The translations under genes and the position numbers were made by a program. Under the pieces are notes generated by a model. It was not told where the DNA came from, did no database searches, and worked only from the letters and a program-made list of their open reading frames with translations. A stretch of 64,000 nt of DNA from contig NZ_SWLZ01000006.1 in the NCBI RefSeq assembly GCF_005502275.1, positions 124,001-188,000 of the forward strand. Reading direction: 5' to 3'. The DNA comes from Robertmurraya siralis (GTDB taxonomy: Bacteria > Bacillota > Bacilli > Bacillales > Cytobacillaceae). Within the stretch, counting starts at the first letter, position 1; the number at the start of each line of letters is the position of its first letter. Below, one piece after another: positions 18,960 to 28,255 of this stretch.

Positions 18960-20094
18960 GCTGGAGCCCTCCTAACTTCATATGCTGTTTACGTGCTGTA
19001 AACGTTTGATAACATGATAAAATGGAATAGACACCGCCAGTTATTCCGTATTGTGTCACGTTCATTCCGTTACTCGCGCCAACTAGCCATACATTTTCTG
19101 GACAGCTCATGTAGCAGCCATGATGATCAAGGTCAAGTCCCAATACTTTATCCTTATAGCCCGTAGCTGTTTTCTCTATTCCACCGCCTAACATCCCACC
19201 GGCTGCAATAATATAACTCTCTGACTTTATTTCTAAATTCGCACTTGTGATTACTGCTTGAACTTTATTGTCCTCGATTTTTGCACCGATGATGGTCGTG
19301 TTTTCATAAAATCTTACCCCAAGCTTTATGGCTTCTTTTTTTAATTTATCATGCAAGCGAATTGCTGTCGCATTGGGCGGCATTCCCGGTGCTTCCGTTA
19401 TCGCAGCCTGCAATTGGATCGTTGCTTGTTCCAATACTTTCCGCCACTTATTAAACCCTAATGCGGCCGGAAAAATAAATAGCTCCGGCTTTGCTATTTT
19501 TTTAGCCGCCATTTTTATCTTGATTTGATCAAGAACATGCTGGCACACTTTTTCCTGATCTAGCAGATGTGCTGCATCAAGCTGCGACATTGTTCTTGAA
19601 GAACCTTTTCCAAGTGATACTGTCATCGTATCTACGTGTAAACTTGGCCTGCTTTTTTGTAAATTCCCTTTTACATACTTTGGAAGAAAATCCACTACCT
19701 CCTCAAAACCAACGATAACCACATGCCCTTGCTCAGGAATCGGTTTAATCGTATCTGGATAAAATGCCGTTTCCTTAAGATTACCCGATCCGGTAATTAT
19801 TGTTATAGGTGCCTCTATATTTCCTTGATAGGGGTAACCAATTCGTTCCGTTAACTGAAAGTATTTTTTCGCAGCTTCATATATCGTTAATCGTGAACAT
19901 GTATTTAACTTGTATTTCTCCATTAAATCTGCAAATCTGCTATCTTCCCCTGGAAGTATATCCAACACGCCTGCTGATTGAAAAATCTTGCCCAAACCAG
20001 TAGACACTAAAGCAACCTGCTTTCCTTCTTCACGACTCCAAATGGCTGTTAATAATCCAGTTAGCCCCTGTCCTACAATAATTTCATCATACAT
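18946..20094 (-). CDS. glpB: anaerobic glycerol-3-phosphate dehydrogenase subunit B
   Basis: This 382-residue FAD/FMN-type subunit begins with a dinucleotide fold (MYDEIIVGQGLTGLLTAIWS). It has LVSTGLGKIFQSAGVLDIL near the N-terminus and YIIAAGGMLGGGIE further on, matching GlpB. It is somewhat shorter than the E. coli protein (about 419). The ATG follows GGAGGGGG, and the gene overlaps both glpA (8 bp) and glpC (14 bp), so the three subunits are translated together. Confidence 0.9.
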   Translation of the reverse strand: MYDEIIVGQGLTGLLTAIWSREEGKQVALVSTGLGKIFQSAGVLDILPGEDSRFADLMEKYKLNTCSRLTIYEAAKKYFQLTERIGYPYQGNIEAPITIITGSGNLKETAFYPDTIKPIPEQGHVVIVGFEEVVDFLPKYVKGNLQKSRPSLHVDTMTVSLGKGSSRTMSQLDAAHLLDQEKVCQHVLDQIKIKMAAKKIAKPELFIFPAALGFNKWRKVLEQATIQLQAAITEAPGMPPNATAIRLHDKLKKEAIKLGVRFYENTTIIGAKIEDNKVQAVITSANLEIKSESYIIAAGGMLGGGIEKTATGYKDKVLGLDLDHHGCYMSCPENVWLVGASNGMNVTQYGITGGVYSILSCYQTFTARKQHMKLGGLQHAKL

Positions 20095-21709
20095 GTTGAT
20101 TTGCCCCCTCCTTTAGACGTAATGAAACGTTGTAAATCGCCTCCATTAACTGTGCTTGTTTAGCCGTTTCACCTGTTGCGACAACGGTCATCCCCTTTTT
20201 ACGTTCATTGAGAGCATCGTTTAATGCCCATGCTGCTTGTTCCGAAGTAGCTGCATCTTTTTCCACCGCTACCGCTGCTGCACGGTAACTGCAAAACGTC
20301 CCTTGACAAGGTCCCATTCCTAATCGTGTTCTTCTGCGAATATCCCCTAAATTAAAGGGACTATCCTCGGTCAACGTCGATTCTATTTCGGCCCATGTCA
20401 CTTGCTCACATTCACAAATAACAGTCCGATCAATCGGACGTTGTTTTAATGACTGCTCAATCTTTTCTGCTTTTGTTCCTGCCCAATGAAATAATTTATG
20501 TTTCGCTGCGGGAGCCATATCGACTTCTTTAAAAAAACTTTGTGCTTCTCGATGAGGAACGATCTCCTCATCTGTCGTACAGCGAGCAGCAATATTCAGT
20601 TTTTCACAAACGATATCGACTGTTTTTTCAGCCATATAGCGAAAGGTTGTCAGCTTTCCGCCAGTAATGGTAATAAAGCCATCGACACCATCCCTCTGTT
20701 TATGATCCAGCAAGGCGATACCTCTCGTAACTGAGCGGCCACTTGTATCAGCGACTGTTGATTCTTGATAAAGAGGCCTGCTACCACTGAATGCTCGAAT
20801 GAGGCGCATGTTCAACAAATCAGGAATTAACGCTGCACCTTCCTCCAACATCATTTCCAACTCTTGTCGATCTAAGCTAAAATCGTTCGGATCATCGACA
20901 TTAACGCCTGTTGTTCCAAAGATCGTTACGTTATGGGCTGGAACAAAAATATCTGCATCGCCGGGTATTCTTAAACGATTGATTACCTGTCTGTTAAATC
21001 GATGATTAAGAACAGCAAGCATTCCTTTATTATTGATTAGATGCAAGGATATTCCTGCCATTTCAGCCAAGTTAGCCCCCCACGGTCCTGCAGCATTAAT
21101 CACAATATCTCCACGAACTTCGATTTCTTCACCAGTATAACGATTCCGGACGAGTACTCCACTTACCCCGTTTGTTTCACGTATTATCTCAATCACTTCA
21201 TGATAAGTTAATGCTCTAGCTCCTCTTGTTACTGCATCAGCAACAACATCAACGACTAGCGTAAAACAATCCACTGAACCATCTGGAACTGAATAAACAG
21301 CTTGTATCTTTTTACTTAAATAAGGTTCATCCTTAAACGCCTGTTCAAGAGGAATGTTCTTGACAGGAATGCCGACTTTTTCACATGCAGACACCCATTT
21401 TTGCACATAATCATCATCATCTTCTGGTACCTTCACAAATAAGCCGCCAGTTTGCTCGATTGAACCAGGAACTGTCTTTTTTAGGATAATATTCTCCCGA
21501 TAACTTTCAATCGCCGCTTCTTCATCTCTTACCGCATACCTGCCACCTGAATGAAGGAGCCCGTGATTTCTTGAGGAAGTTCCATGACCAAGATCACGCT
21601 GTTCGACGAGGATTGCTTTAATTCCACGGACTGCCAGATCCCGAAGTACCCCCGCACCTGTTACACCGCCGCCAATTACAATCACTTGCGTTTCTATCTT
21701 TCTTCTCAT
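20087..21709 (-). CDS. glpA: anaerobic glycerol-3-phosphate dehydrogenase subunit A
   Basis: This 540-residue FAD subunit oxidises glycerol 3-phosphate to dihydroxyacetone phosphate. It has the FAD fold VIVIGGGVTGAGVLRDLAVRG (written here as positions 11-31), then GTSSRNHGLLHSGGRYAV. A C-terminal BFD-like [2Fe-2S] domain carries CECEQV and GMGPCQGTFC. This last domain distinguishes GlpA from aerobic GlpD. The ATG at 21709 is preferred because GGAGGAAATGGC precedes it; an earlier in-frame ATG lies inside the leader. A leader terminator precedes the gene. Confidence 0.94.
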   Translation of the reverse strand: MRRKIETQVIVIGGGVTGAGVLRDLAVRGIKAILVEQRDLGHGTSSRNHGLLHSGGRYAVRDEEAAIESYRENIILKKTVPGSIEQTGGLFVKVPEDDDDYVQKWVSACEKVGIPVKNIPLEQAFKDEPYLSKKIQAVYSVPDGSVDCFTLVVDVVADAVTRGARALTYHEVIEIIRETNGVSGVLVRNRYTGEEIEVRGDIVINAAGPWGANLAEMAGISLHLINNKGMLAVLNHRFNRQVINRLRIPGDADIFVPAHNVTIFGTTGVNVDDPNDFSLDRQELEMMLEEGAALIPDLLNMRLIRAFSGSRPLYQESTVADTSGRSVTRGIALLDHKQRDGVDGFITITGGKLTTFRYMAEKTVDIVCEKLNIAARCTTDEEIVPHREAQSFFKEVDMAPAAKHKLFHWAGTKAEKIEQSLKQRPIDRTVICECEQVTWAEIESTLTEDSPFNLGDIRRRTRLGMGPCQGTFCSYRAAAVAVEKDAATSEQAAWALNDALNERKKGMTVVATGETAKQAQLMEAIYNVSLRLKEGANQHV

Positions 21710-21760
21710 GCCATTTCCTCCTATTGATTTCATAAAGCCAGCGTAATAAATGTTTTTGAT

Positions 21761-21822
21761 TAAAAAAAGAAACCGCAAAAAACCTGATGGGCAGACCGAA
21801 CCCAGACAGTTTTTTGCGGCTT
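21761..21822 (-). terminator. leader terminator upstream of glpA
   Basis: On the minus strand GAAGCCGCAAAAAACTG pairs with CAGGTTTTTTGCGGTTTC and is followed by seven T. It ends about 50 bp before the glpA start. Like the hairpin before glpF it could be a GlpP-controlled antitermination site, which would tie both operons to glycerol 3-phosphate. From here to 22039 I see no gene. Confidence 0.75.
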
Positions 21823-22039
21823 CTCCAATTCTCCAGCCAACTATTATATTTTCACTATAAGAATACTATAAGATTTAGCGATGATACGATGGATTTCATG
21901 TCAATATTGTGAAAGGGAACATTAACGAGAATTAAATTTACTCCCTTTTTGGCAAAAACCGAATAACTCTCATAATTTTACATATTTTGGTTATCATAAA
22001 TTTCGTGGTTCATTTAAATTTAAATAAAGGAGAAAATGT

Positions 22040-22678
22040 ATGATGAAAAAAATAACAATGCTAGCAGCGATCCTTATTGTTGCTTTGACATGTAACCTAT
22101 CATCTACTCTTGTTCATGCATCCCCTGAAAAGGACCATAAACATGGACATCATCATAGGTTGATTGAGCGTGAAAAAGCGGAACAATTAAAGGAACAGGG
22201 ATACTCGAAACAAGAAATCTTCATGGCAGCAATATTAAGCAAAAAAGCGGATAAGAACATTCATGATGTTCTTGACTTATACAATAAAACGAAATCTTGG
22301 GAAAAAACAGCTCAACAGCTCGGAATTGATATGGAAGAATTTAAACGTATTGACGCTATGCGGAAGTGGGAAACCTTCGTTAAAAATAATGAAAAAGAGG
22401 TGCAGAAATACTTAGCGGAGTACGCCAATAAAACAGACGAGGAAATCGATAAATATATCAAAGATGGATTTCATTTGCGTTTTTTAATTGGAGCAGCAGC
22501 CCTCGCTAAGCTTAGTGAAAAGCCACTAGAAGAAATCATTGCTTACAAGAAAGAAAAAAAATCATTTCATGATGTGATGGAAACACTTGATATAAGCAAA
22601 GAAGAACTTCAGCAAGAACTCCAGCAATTTAAAAAAGATGTAAAAAAAACGCTTAAACAAGAGAGTCGTGATTCATAG
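22040..22678 (+). CDS. secreted helical protein with a His-rich N-terminus
   Basis: This 212-residue protein has a clear signal peptide (MMKKITMLAAILIVALTC to VHA, cut near residue 28). The mature protein begins with HKHGHHHR, a probable metal-binding patch, and is otherwise highly charged and helical with repeated EE/KK-rich segments. The ATG pair follows AAAGGAG. It stands alone, convergent with htrA, with a shared terminator between them. I do not recognise the family. Its role could be envelope metal binding or stress, both inference. Confidence 0.75.
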   Translation: MMKKITMLAAILIVALTCNLSSTLVHASPEKDHKHGHHHRLIEREKAEQLKEQGYSKQEIFMAAILSKKADKNIHDVLDLYNKTKSWEKTAQQLGIDMEEFKRIDAMRKWETFVKNNEKEVQKYLAEYANKTDEEIDKYIKDGFHLRFLIGAAALAKLSEKPLEEIIAYKKEKKSFHDVMETLDISKEELQQELQQFKKDVKKTLKQESRDS

Positions 22679-22797
22679 TACCTTATTTATTGCCAACAGT
22701 ATGTTTAATAGTCTCCCTATTGCTTCTGCATCAAAGCAATCTTTTTGCAAAAGCTGTACAGAACAGGGGACAGCTAAAAGCGTTCCTTATTAATAAA

Positions 22798-22851
22798 AAA
22801 GAGGCAAGTCGAAAGGTGGTAACCAGCTGCTCTTTCAACTTAGCCTCTCCA
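22798..22851. terminator. bidirectional terminator between the His-rich protein gene and htrA
   Basis: AGAGGCAAGTCGAAAG pairs imperfectly with CTTTCAACTTAGCCTCT, flanked by A-rich and T-rich runs on the two sides. Confidence 0.75.
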
Positions 22852-22901
22852 TTTTATATGAAAGATCTTTCATTTTTTCCGAAAGATCTATTATTGGTAC
22901 A

Positions 22902-24140
22902 TCAACTTGCTTGAATATTGTTCGACAAGGTTATTTTTTCCTTGATTAGCTTCCCTTCTCTGTAAATCTCCAGTTTTACCTCATCGCCAATTTTCGCCTC
23001 TGTATACAAATATTTTCTTAATTCACTGGCAGTTTCCACTTTCTGTTCATTAATTGAAACTATGATATCCTGTGCCTTAATACCAGCTTCAGCAGCTGCC
23101 GAATTGGGGTCCACGTATGTCACCATTACACCCCCGGTCACATCATCAGGGAGATTTTGGTAATAAGCTGGAGGAATTTCATTTAAGCTGGCAAGACTAA
23201 CTCCCATATACGGGCGGCTAATTTTTCCTGATTCAATGATTTCATTTACAATTGGAACGACATCATTGCTTGGAATCGCAAATCCCAATCCCTCAACTCC
23301 ACTTTCAGATATTTTTAAACTATTTATGCCAATTACTTGTCCTTGTGAATTAATAAGAGCTCCCCCGCTATTGCCTGGGTTAATAGCTGCATCTGTTTGG
23401 ATAACATTTAACTCCCATTCTCCAGCAGAAGTTGAAACGGCGATATTTCGATCTACGGCACTGACAATTCCTTGTGTGACTGTTCTTGAAAATTCCAATC
23501 CAAGAGGATTACCGATCGCTAGCACTTGGTCACCTGCTCTTAAAGTAGAAGAATCTCCAAATGAAAGTACATTATCTGCGTACTTTGCATCAATTTTCAA
23601 GACTGCTAAATCGGTGAGTGCATCAGCACCAATTAATTGAGCCGTCACTTTCTCACCATTATGAAGCGAAACTTCAATTTCTGATGCCCCTTCAATCACA
23701 TGGTTGTTCGTCACAATGTAGGCAACATCATCTGTTTTCTTAAAAATCACACCCGAACCAGAACCGCTTTCCACCACCTCTGATGTTCTCGAAAAAGGAT
23801 TGTTCTGCTGTTGTCTGTTTACAATCCCTACAATCGCAGAGGCCGTTTGGTCAACAATATCTGCAACTGAAGCCGATGAATTGTTTGTAGATGTCGGCAT
23901 GATATTTACTTCATTTCCTTGTGTCGCAGCACCTTCAACATTTTCACTTCCTTCTGCAACTGGCTGATAGTAATCACGAAAAAAGTCAGTTTGCGGTATA
24001 ACTGTCATCGTTAAAACTGAACCAACCACTCCCGCAGCTACCATACTGAGAAAACCTTTTAGTTTTGACTTCGTTTCTTTATCTTTAGGAGCAGCCGATT
24101 GCTCCACTATTTGGATCTCATTCTTGTTCAAATCATCCAT
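22902..24140 (-). CDS. htrA: HtrA/DegP-type membrane-anchored serine protease
   Basis: This 412-residue quality-control protease has one N-terminal membrane anchor (about residues 30-50) and an external trypsin-like domain. Catalytic residues appear in TNNHVIEG (His), DLAVLKI (Asp) and GNSGGALI (Ser). One PDZ domain (GVMVTYVDPNSAAAEAG, then IKAQDIIVSIN) follows. The ATG at 24140 is chosen because AGGAGG lies nine bases upstream. A two-component system lies upstream on the same strand. In B. subtilis, htrA/htrB are induced by CssRS during secretion stress; a similar link is possible here. Confidence 0.92.
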   Translation of the reverse strand: MDDLNKNEIQIVEQSAAPKDKETKSKLKGFLSMVAAGVVGSVLTMTVIPQTDFFRDYYQPVAEGSENVEGAATQGNEVNIMPTSTNNSSASVADIVDQTASAIVGIVNRQQQNNPFSRTSEVVESGSGSGVIFKKTDDVAYIVTNNHVIEGASEIEVSLHNGEKVTAQLIGADALTDLAVLKIDAKYADNVLSFGDSSTLRAGDQVLAIGNPLGLEFSRTVTQGIVSAVDRNIAVSTSAGEWELNVIQTDAAINPGNSGGALINSQGQVIGINSLKISESGVEGLGFAIPSNDVVPIVNEIIESGKISRPYMGVSLASLNEIPPAYYQNLPDDVTGGVMVTYVDPNSAAAEAGIKAQDIIVSINEQKVETASELRKYLYTEAKIGDEVKLEIYREGKLIKEKITLSNNIQAS

Positions 24141-24445
24141 CTTCAATTCCTCCTACCTCTCAAACTCTTTAAACAAATTTTATCCCTTAATTATGAACAA
24201 ATAGTGACGAAACTTTTAAGAAGAACTGAATAAATCGAGAAAAATCTAGTCCTTTTTCTCTTTTGATACATAATCCTTCTAAATGTGTCGGATAAACTTC
24301 TGATTTGCTTTGAGTCCACTAATGCCAATAGAGGAATGCAAAAAGCACTCGTCGCGATATCGCACCGAATGCTCAAAACGATTTACTCCATATTAATAAT
24401 TTTATATTGCTTATTTGAATCGATTTCATAATGTACCATCGCTAA

Positions 24446-24537
24446 TTAAAAAACGAACAATATACGTTTTATAATCATTTATGTCCGCATTTACTCTTTA
24501 AAATAATGTAAAAGTCAAATGGACGTTCGTTTTTTAA
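24446..24537. repeat. 13-bp perfect inverted repeat in the htrA-kinase gap
   Basis: TTAAAAAACGAAC (24446-24458) and GTTCGTTTTTTAA (24525-24537) are exact reverse complements 66 bp apart. It lies just past the 3' end of the histidine kinase gene, so it may be a terminator base or a small mobile sequence. The rest of the 24141-24564 gap shows no gene. Confidence 0.5.
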
Positions 24538-24564
24538 CTTGAAGTGCGCAGTTATGAAGTGGAC

Positions 24565-25980
24565 TCATTTGTAAGGAATTTTAATAACAAATTTTGTTCC
24601 TTCTCCTTTTTCACTGAATACTTCAACAGAGCCATGATGAAGATGAATTAATTGTTTTACAATTGAGAGCCCTAAGCCAAACTCGCCGTATGGATTATTG
24701 GTTCGAGAAATTTCTGCTTTATAAAATCGATGCCAGATTTTTTCAATTTCCATCGTATCGATACCGATTCCCGTATCTTCTATTTCGATCACAGTATGAT
24801 TATTTTCCATTCTTCCTTTTAAGCAAATACGGCCATTTTCGGTAAATTGTATGCTATTTTTCGTAATATTAATTAAAATTTGAATGAGTCGATCATAATC
24901 AGCAAGAATTCGGACATCTTCCTCGACTTTAATCTCAATCTGATTATTTTTCTCAGCTGCTTGTAACGTAAGCTGTTCCTGAATAATTTCAAAAACCTCT
25001 TGTAATTGTACGTCTTCTTTTTTTAATTTAATTTGATTGGACCTTATTTTATCATAATCAAGGTTTTCGTTAACTAAACGAATCAATCTCTTTGTTTCCT
25101 GACTGACTAGATTGATCCCTTTTTCTTTTTCTTCTTCCGCAATCATACCGTTTTTCAAACCTTCAATTACACCGCTTATCGTTGTTAAAGGAGTCCTTAA
25201 CTCATGGGAAACATCTGACATAAAGTTCCTTCTGCGGTTTTCTAAGCTTTCAATTTCCTCAGCGGCGGTGTTAAGCTTCTTTACCATATGGTTAAAATCC
25301 TGCGCAAGTTCTCCAATTTCATCAAAATTTGATGGGGGGAGATTGACAGAGTAATCTCCTTTAGATACCATCGAAGTTGCTTCCTGAAGCCGTTTTATCC
25401 GATTTACGTGAACCTTCGATAGTAGCCAACTTGGTAAAATCGCCAGCGCAAATGCCAACAGAGCGGTAAAAAATAGGTATTGATTAATTTGACTAATCAT
25501 TTCTCTTGAGCCACTTATTGGAGCCGTTAACAGGATTACCCCAATTAAAGTGTCATTCATGATATAAGGTAGAGCCACTAAAGTAACTTCTTGGTTGGAA
25601 TGCTTAATTCTATTTCTTACAACATGAGGTTTCCCTTCAGCGATCTGATCGAGAACTTCATCTACAAGTCGTAAATTTCCACTTGGATATAGAAGGCTTC
25701 CTTCTTGATCAAAAATACTGAAGCTTATATTTCTCCCTTTCAAAACCAAACTATACTCATTCACAATATTTGAGACAGAGCGTGAGCCTCTCGTAATATC
25801 GTTAAGAATATTTTCTCCATAAGAAACGAGCTCATCAACCGTATTTTGGTACACTAATCGTTCAACATAGTGGGCAAAAACAATACTCATGATGAGGAAG
25901 GCAACTAAAAGAACGCCCATATGACTGATGAGCTGTTGATATAAATACTTAATTTTCACTGGTTTGGATCGTTTCATCAA
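24565..25980 (-). CDS. sensor histidine kinase
   Basis: This 471-residue membrane kinase has spans near residues 15-38 and 165-188 flanking an extracellular sensor of about 125 residues. A HAMP linker, the phospho-acceptor box SDVSHELRTPLTTISG and an ATPase domain with DTGIGID and GEFGLGLSIVKQL follow. Its start overlaps the end of the regulator gene by 32 bp. The neighbour htrA suggests envelope or secretion stress as the signal, but sequence alone does not show this. Confidence 0.9.
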   Translation of the reverse strand: MMKRSKPVKIKYLYQQLISHMGVLLVAFLIMSIVFAHYVERLVYQNTVDELVSYGENILNDITRGSRSVSNIVNEYSLVLKGRNISFSIFDQEGSLLYPSGNLRLVDEVLDQIAEGKPHVVRNRIKHSNQEVTLVALPYIMNDTLIGVILLTAPISGSREMISQINQYLFFTALLAFALAILPSWLLSKVHVNRIKRLQEATSMVSKGDYSVNLPPSNFDEIGELAQDFNHMVKKLNTAAEEIESLENRRRNFMSDVSHELRTPLTTISGVIEGLKNGMIAEEEKEKGINLVSQETKRLIRLVNENLDYDKIRSNQIKLKKEDVQLQEVFEIIQEQLTLQAAEKNNQIEIKVEEDVRILADYDRLIQILINITKNSIQFTENGRICLKGRMENNHTVIEIEDTGIGIDTMEIEKIWHRFYKAEISRTNNPYGEFGLGLSIVKQLIHLHHGSVEVFSEKGEGTKFVIKIPYK

Positions 25981-26662
25981 ATTTATACCCTACTCCCCAA
26001 ACAGTATGAAAAAATGGTTGGTGATCTGTGCCTAATTTTTTCCTTAGTCTCTTAATATGGACATCAACAGTTCGCTCGTCCCCATAAAATTGATAACCCC
26101 AAACACGATCTAAGAGCTGTTCTCTTGTGAAAACTTGCTTTGGATGTTGAACAAAGTAGTATAGGAGGTCAAATTCTTTCGGTGTTAAATTTGTAATTGC
26201 CTCACCATCCAAATAAACTTCTCTTTTTTCCTTACTGATTTGAAAATGTTTCGTCACTAATAAGCCTTTCTCTATCTTCTCCATTGGACCCGAATGAACT
26301 CTGCGCGTAATTGCACGAATTCTGGCCATTAATGCCAAAGGACTAAATGGCTTTGTTACGTAATCATCCGCTCCCATCTCTAATCCAAGAACTTGGTCAG
26401 ATTCACTGTCTTTTGCAGTCAACATAATAATAGGGATCGAATCTCCTTCTCCTCTTATTTTTCTACAGATTGAAACACCGTCCATTCCCGGAAGCATCCA
26501 ATCAATAATTAAAAGATCCCACTCCCCTTCCTTATATCGTTCAAACCCTTTTAGTCCGTCATGGACATATTCGCCTTTTATACCCTCTTTCGAAAAAAAC
26601 ATATCAATCATAGAACAAACACTTTCATTATCCTCTATTACTAAAACATTCATCTTTTCCAC
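25949..26662 (-). CDS. OmpR-family response regulator
   Basis: This 237-residue regulator has a receiver domain (EDNESVCSM; phospho-acceptor Asp in LLIIDWMLPGMDG; LTAKDSE; TKPFSP) and a C-terminal winged helix (NLTPKEFDLLYYF, DERTVDVHIKRLRKKLG, GVGYKF). It is first gene of the pair with the overlapping kinase. Possible targets include htrA downstream. Confidence 0.92.
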   Translation of the reverse strand: MEKMNVLVIEDNESVCSMIDMFFSKEGIKGEYVHDGLKGFERYKEGEWDLLIIDWMLPGMDGVSICRKIRGEGDSIPIIMLTAKDSESDQVLGLEMGADDYVTKPFSPLALMARIRAITRRVHSGPMEKIEKGLLVTKHFQISKEKREVYLDGEAITNLTPKEFDLLYYFVQHPKQVFTREQLLDRVWGYQFYGDERTVDVHIKRLRKKLGTDHQPFFHTVWGVGYKFDETIQTSEN

Positions 26663-26997
26663 TCCCGTAAAAACTGAATCTACTGCAAATTCCTTTCAAA
26701 TTTAACATAAGACTATTTAATTATTTTAGCAACTCTTTGCAAATATTTTCTTCTATTTTATATTTATTTCTTTACAAACACCCATAGTTTTCACTACCAA
26801 TACGAAGCATATAGTATATTTCTTAAAAATGAGGTTTAAAAAAGGAGCAAATACATGTTTATTGAAATAGATAAGTAACAAAGTTTATTATAAAATGCGC
26901 GAACATAAACTGCATTATATACCTTAAACAAGTTTAAAAAGAGTAAAAACCGTGAATATAACAATATCGATATGATAAATAGAAAGGAGGACCGTTT
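26663..26997. other. 335-bp gap without a recognised gene
   Basis: AT-rich spacer between divergent genes. It should contain the promoters of the two-component operon (minus) and the 39-codon gene (plus). A 7-codon ORF with a good RBS (AAAAAAGGAGC) starts at 26855 but is too short to call. Confidence 0.4.
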
Positions 26998-27117
26998 ATG
27001 GTAAAAACAGACATCGATCAACTGCTTGAAGAAACAGAGGACCTGGCTATGGATGTTAGTCACCTTATTATAAAGAATGTTGAAATTGATCGATTATTGG
27101 ACAGCACCCAAGATTGA
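26998..27117 (+). CDS. 39-residue acidic hypothetical protein
   Basis: This ORF starts MVKTDIDQLLEETEDLAMDV and ends DRLLDSTQD. It is soluble, acidic and likely a single amphipathic helix. The RBS is excellent (GAAAGGAGGACC, ATG). It lies divergent from the two-component operon. Codon use and RBS make it a likely real gene. The function is not recognised; a small regulator or spore protein are guesses. Confidence 0.6.
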   Translation: MVKTDIDQLLEETEDLAMDVSHLIIKNVEIDRLLDSTQD

Positions 27118-27520
27118 GCAAAAAAGAAGGCTACTCATAGAGTGCTCTCTAGTTTTTGACCAGCATGAACAATGGAAATTACCCAGGATCATCTGTAAAG
27201 ATTAATTGGAAGATCCCTTTGTAGTGTGAACTATAATCGTAAATAGCTCTCCTTATACTCTGCCATTTTGAAGAATGTGTTGAGGACGCATATTCAACTC
27301 AATCCCCTCATTGGTCATAATGATTAAATAATTCCAGTATGTAAATTTAAAAACTCACGAACAGAGCTCAGCTATTTTTGTTAATTTTTCCTCAGAGTCT
27401 GCTGACGGTATTATGAAGAAAAACATTCTCATCGATGCATCCCAGCAATTTTCTGAAGGACAAGCATTCCTATAAATATTCACGCTTTATTTTTACTTTT
27501 TTTACAAAAGTTCAGCTTTA
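27118..27520. other. 400-bp gap without a recognised gene
   Basis: No ORF with a convincing start, tRNA or repeat was seen. Short motifs such as ACATTCTCATCGATGCATCC may be debris of an older gene but cannot be assigned. Confidence 0.35.
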
Positions 27521-27526
27521 AGCATA

Positions 27527-27594
27527 AAAAACCGCTCGAATTCAAACTGCTCTTGTTTCATAATAAGAGCAGCCTTTCGAACGGCTTTCTTTTG
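27527..27594 (-). terminator. terminator after the DUF4395 gene
   Basis: Nested inverted repeats, CTGCTCTT...AAGAGCAG inside AAAAACCGCTCGAA...TTCGAACGGCTTTC, form a long hairpin ending in a T-rich run on the minus strand. Confidence 0.65.
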
Positions 27595-27623
27595 ATAATG
27601 AAAGTTGACTCCTACATCATCGG

Positions 27624-28049
27624 TCAGCTCATTGATTTTCGATATTGATACTGTTGCCATTGAAAACGAATATAACATCCAATACAAAAACCAAGAATTG
27701 CAATAAACGCTGCCAATGCAACAATAGTTGTAAAGATCCAAGCGATAATTGTCCAGTCAAATACATACCCTGTGTAACCAAGCCCTAAGCAGACAACAGA
27801 TATTGCTTGATTAAACTGTTGTTGATCAAAATCTTCAGGTATATATGCAGAGGGCGCTTTTCTTAAAAATTTCCTTCCTGCTGCGATAATCGGATTAACT
27901 TTAAAAATAAGCCCAATAAGACCAAAAATGAACGGGAACAACAAGATCATTTCTTGTTGAGTAATCCAAGTTAAGAGAACACTCAGAACAATAACCCATT
28001 GATTTAACCTCACCAATGGTCTTGGAATTGATTTAGGTTTGCCCTTCAT
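27624..28049 (-). CDS. DUF4395-family membrane protein
   Basis: This roughly 141-residue protein begins MKGKPKSIPRPLVRLNQW, typical of DUF4395 proteins. It has four hydrophobic stretches and a central loop (RKAPSAYIPEDFDQQQFNQ). The ATG at 28049 is preferred because ATAGGTGGG lies just upstream; an ATG six codons earlier overlaps that RBS. DUF4395 proteins sometimes accompany thioredoxin-like or sulfur-related proteins, but no such partner is next to it. Function is unknown. Confidence 0.8.
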   Translation of the reverse strand: MKGKPKSIPRPLVRLNQWVIVLSVLLTWITQQEMILLFPFIFGLIGLIFKVNPIIAAGRKFLRKAPSAYIPEDFDQQQFNQAISVVCLGLGYTGYVFDWTIIAWIFTTIVALAAFIAILGFCIGCYIRFQWQQYQYRKSMS

Positions 28050-28139
28050 GCAAAACCCACCTATCATATAAGAATTATATGTTATTGTGAGTATACTCGA
28101 TCTAGAGCAATTTGTGAAGTATAAGTGATAGTAAATATA

Positions 28140-28181
28140 AAGAAAAAGGATGCTCTAGCACTGACTAGAACATCCTTTTAA
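28140..28181 (-). terminator. terminator of the tRNA cluster
   Basis: AAAAGGATGTTCTAG pairs with CTAGAGCATCCTTTT on the minus strand immediately after tRNA-Gly. It ends the tRNA transcription unit. Confidence 0.8.
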
Positions 28182-28184
28182 GGA

Positions 28185-28255
28185 AGCGGGTGATGGGAAT
28201 CGAACCCACGACAACAGCTTGGAAGGCTGTGGTTTTACCATTAAACTACACCCGC
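28185..28255 (-). tRNA. tRNA-Gly (anticodon TCC)
   Basis: A full cloverleaf is visible: acceptor GCGGGTG/CACCCGC, anticodon loop CTTCCAA and T-loop GGTTCGATTCC. CCA is not encoded. Its first 31 nt are repeated three more times upstream at an exact 162-bp period. Confidence 0.97.
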
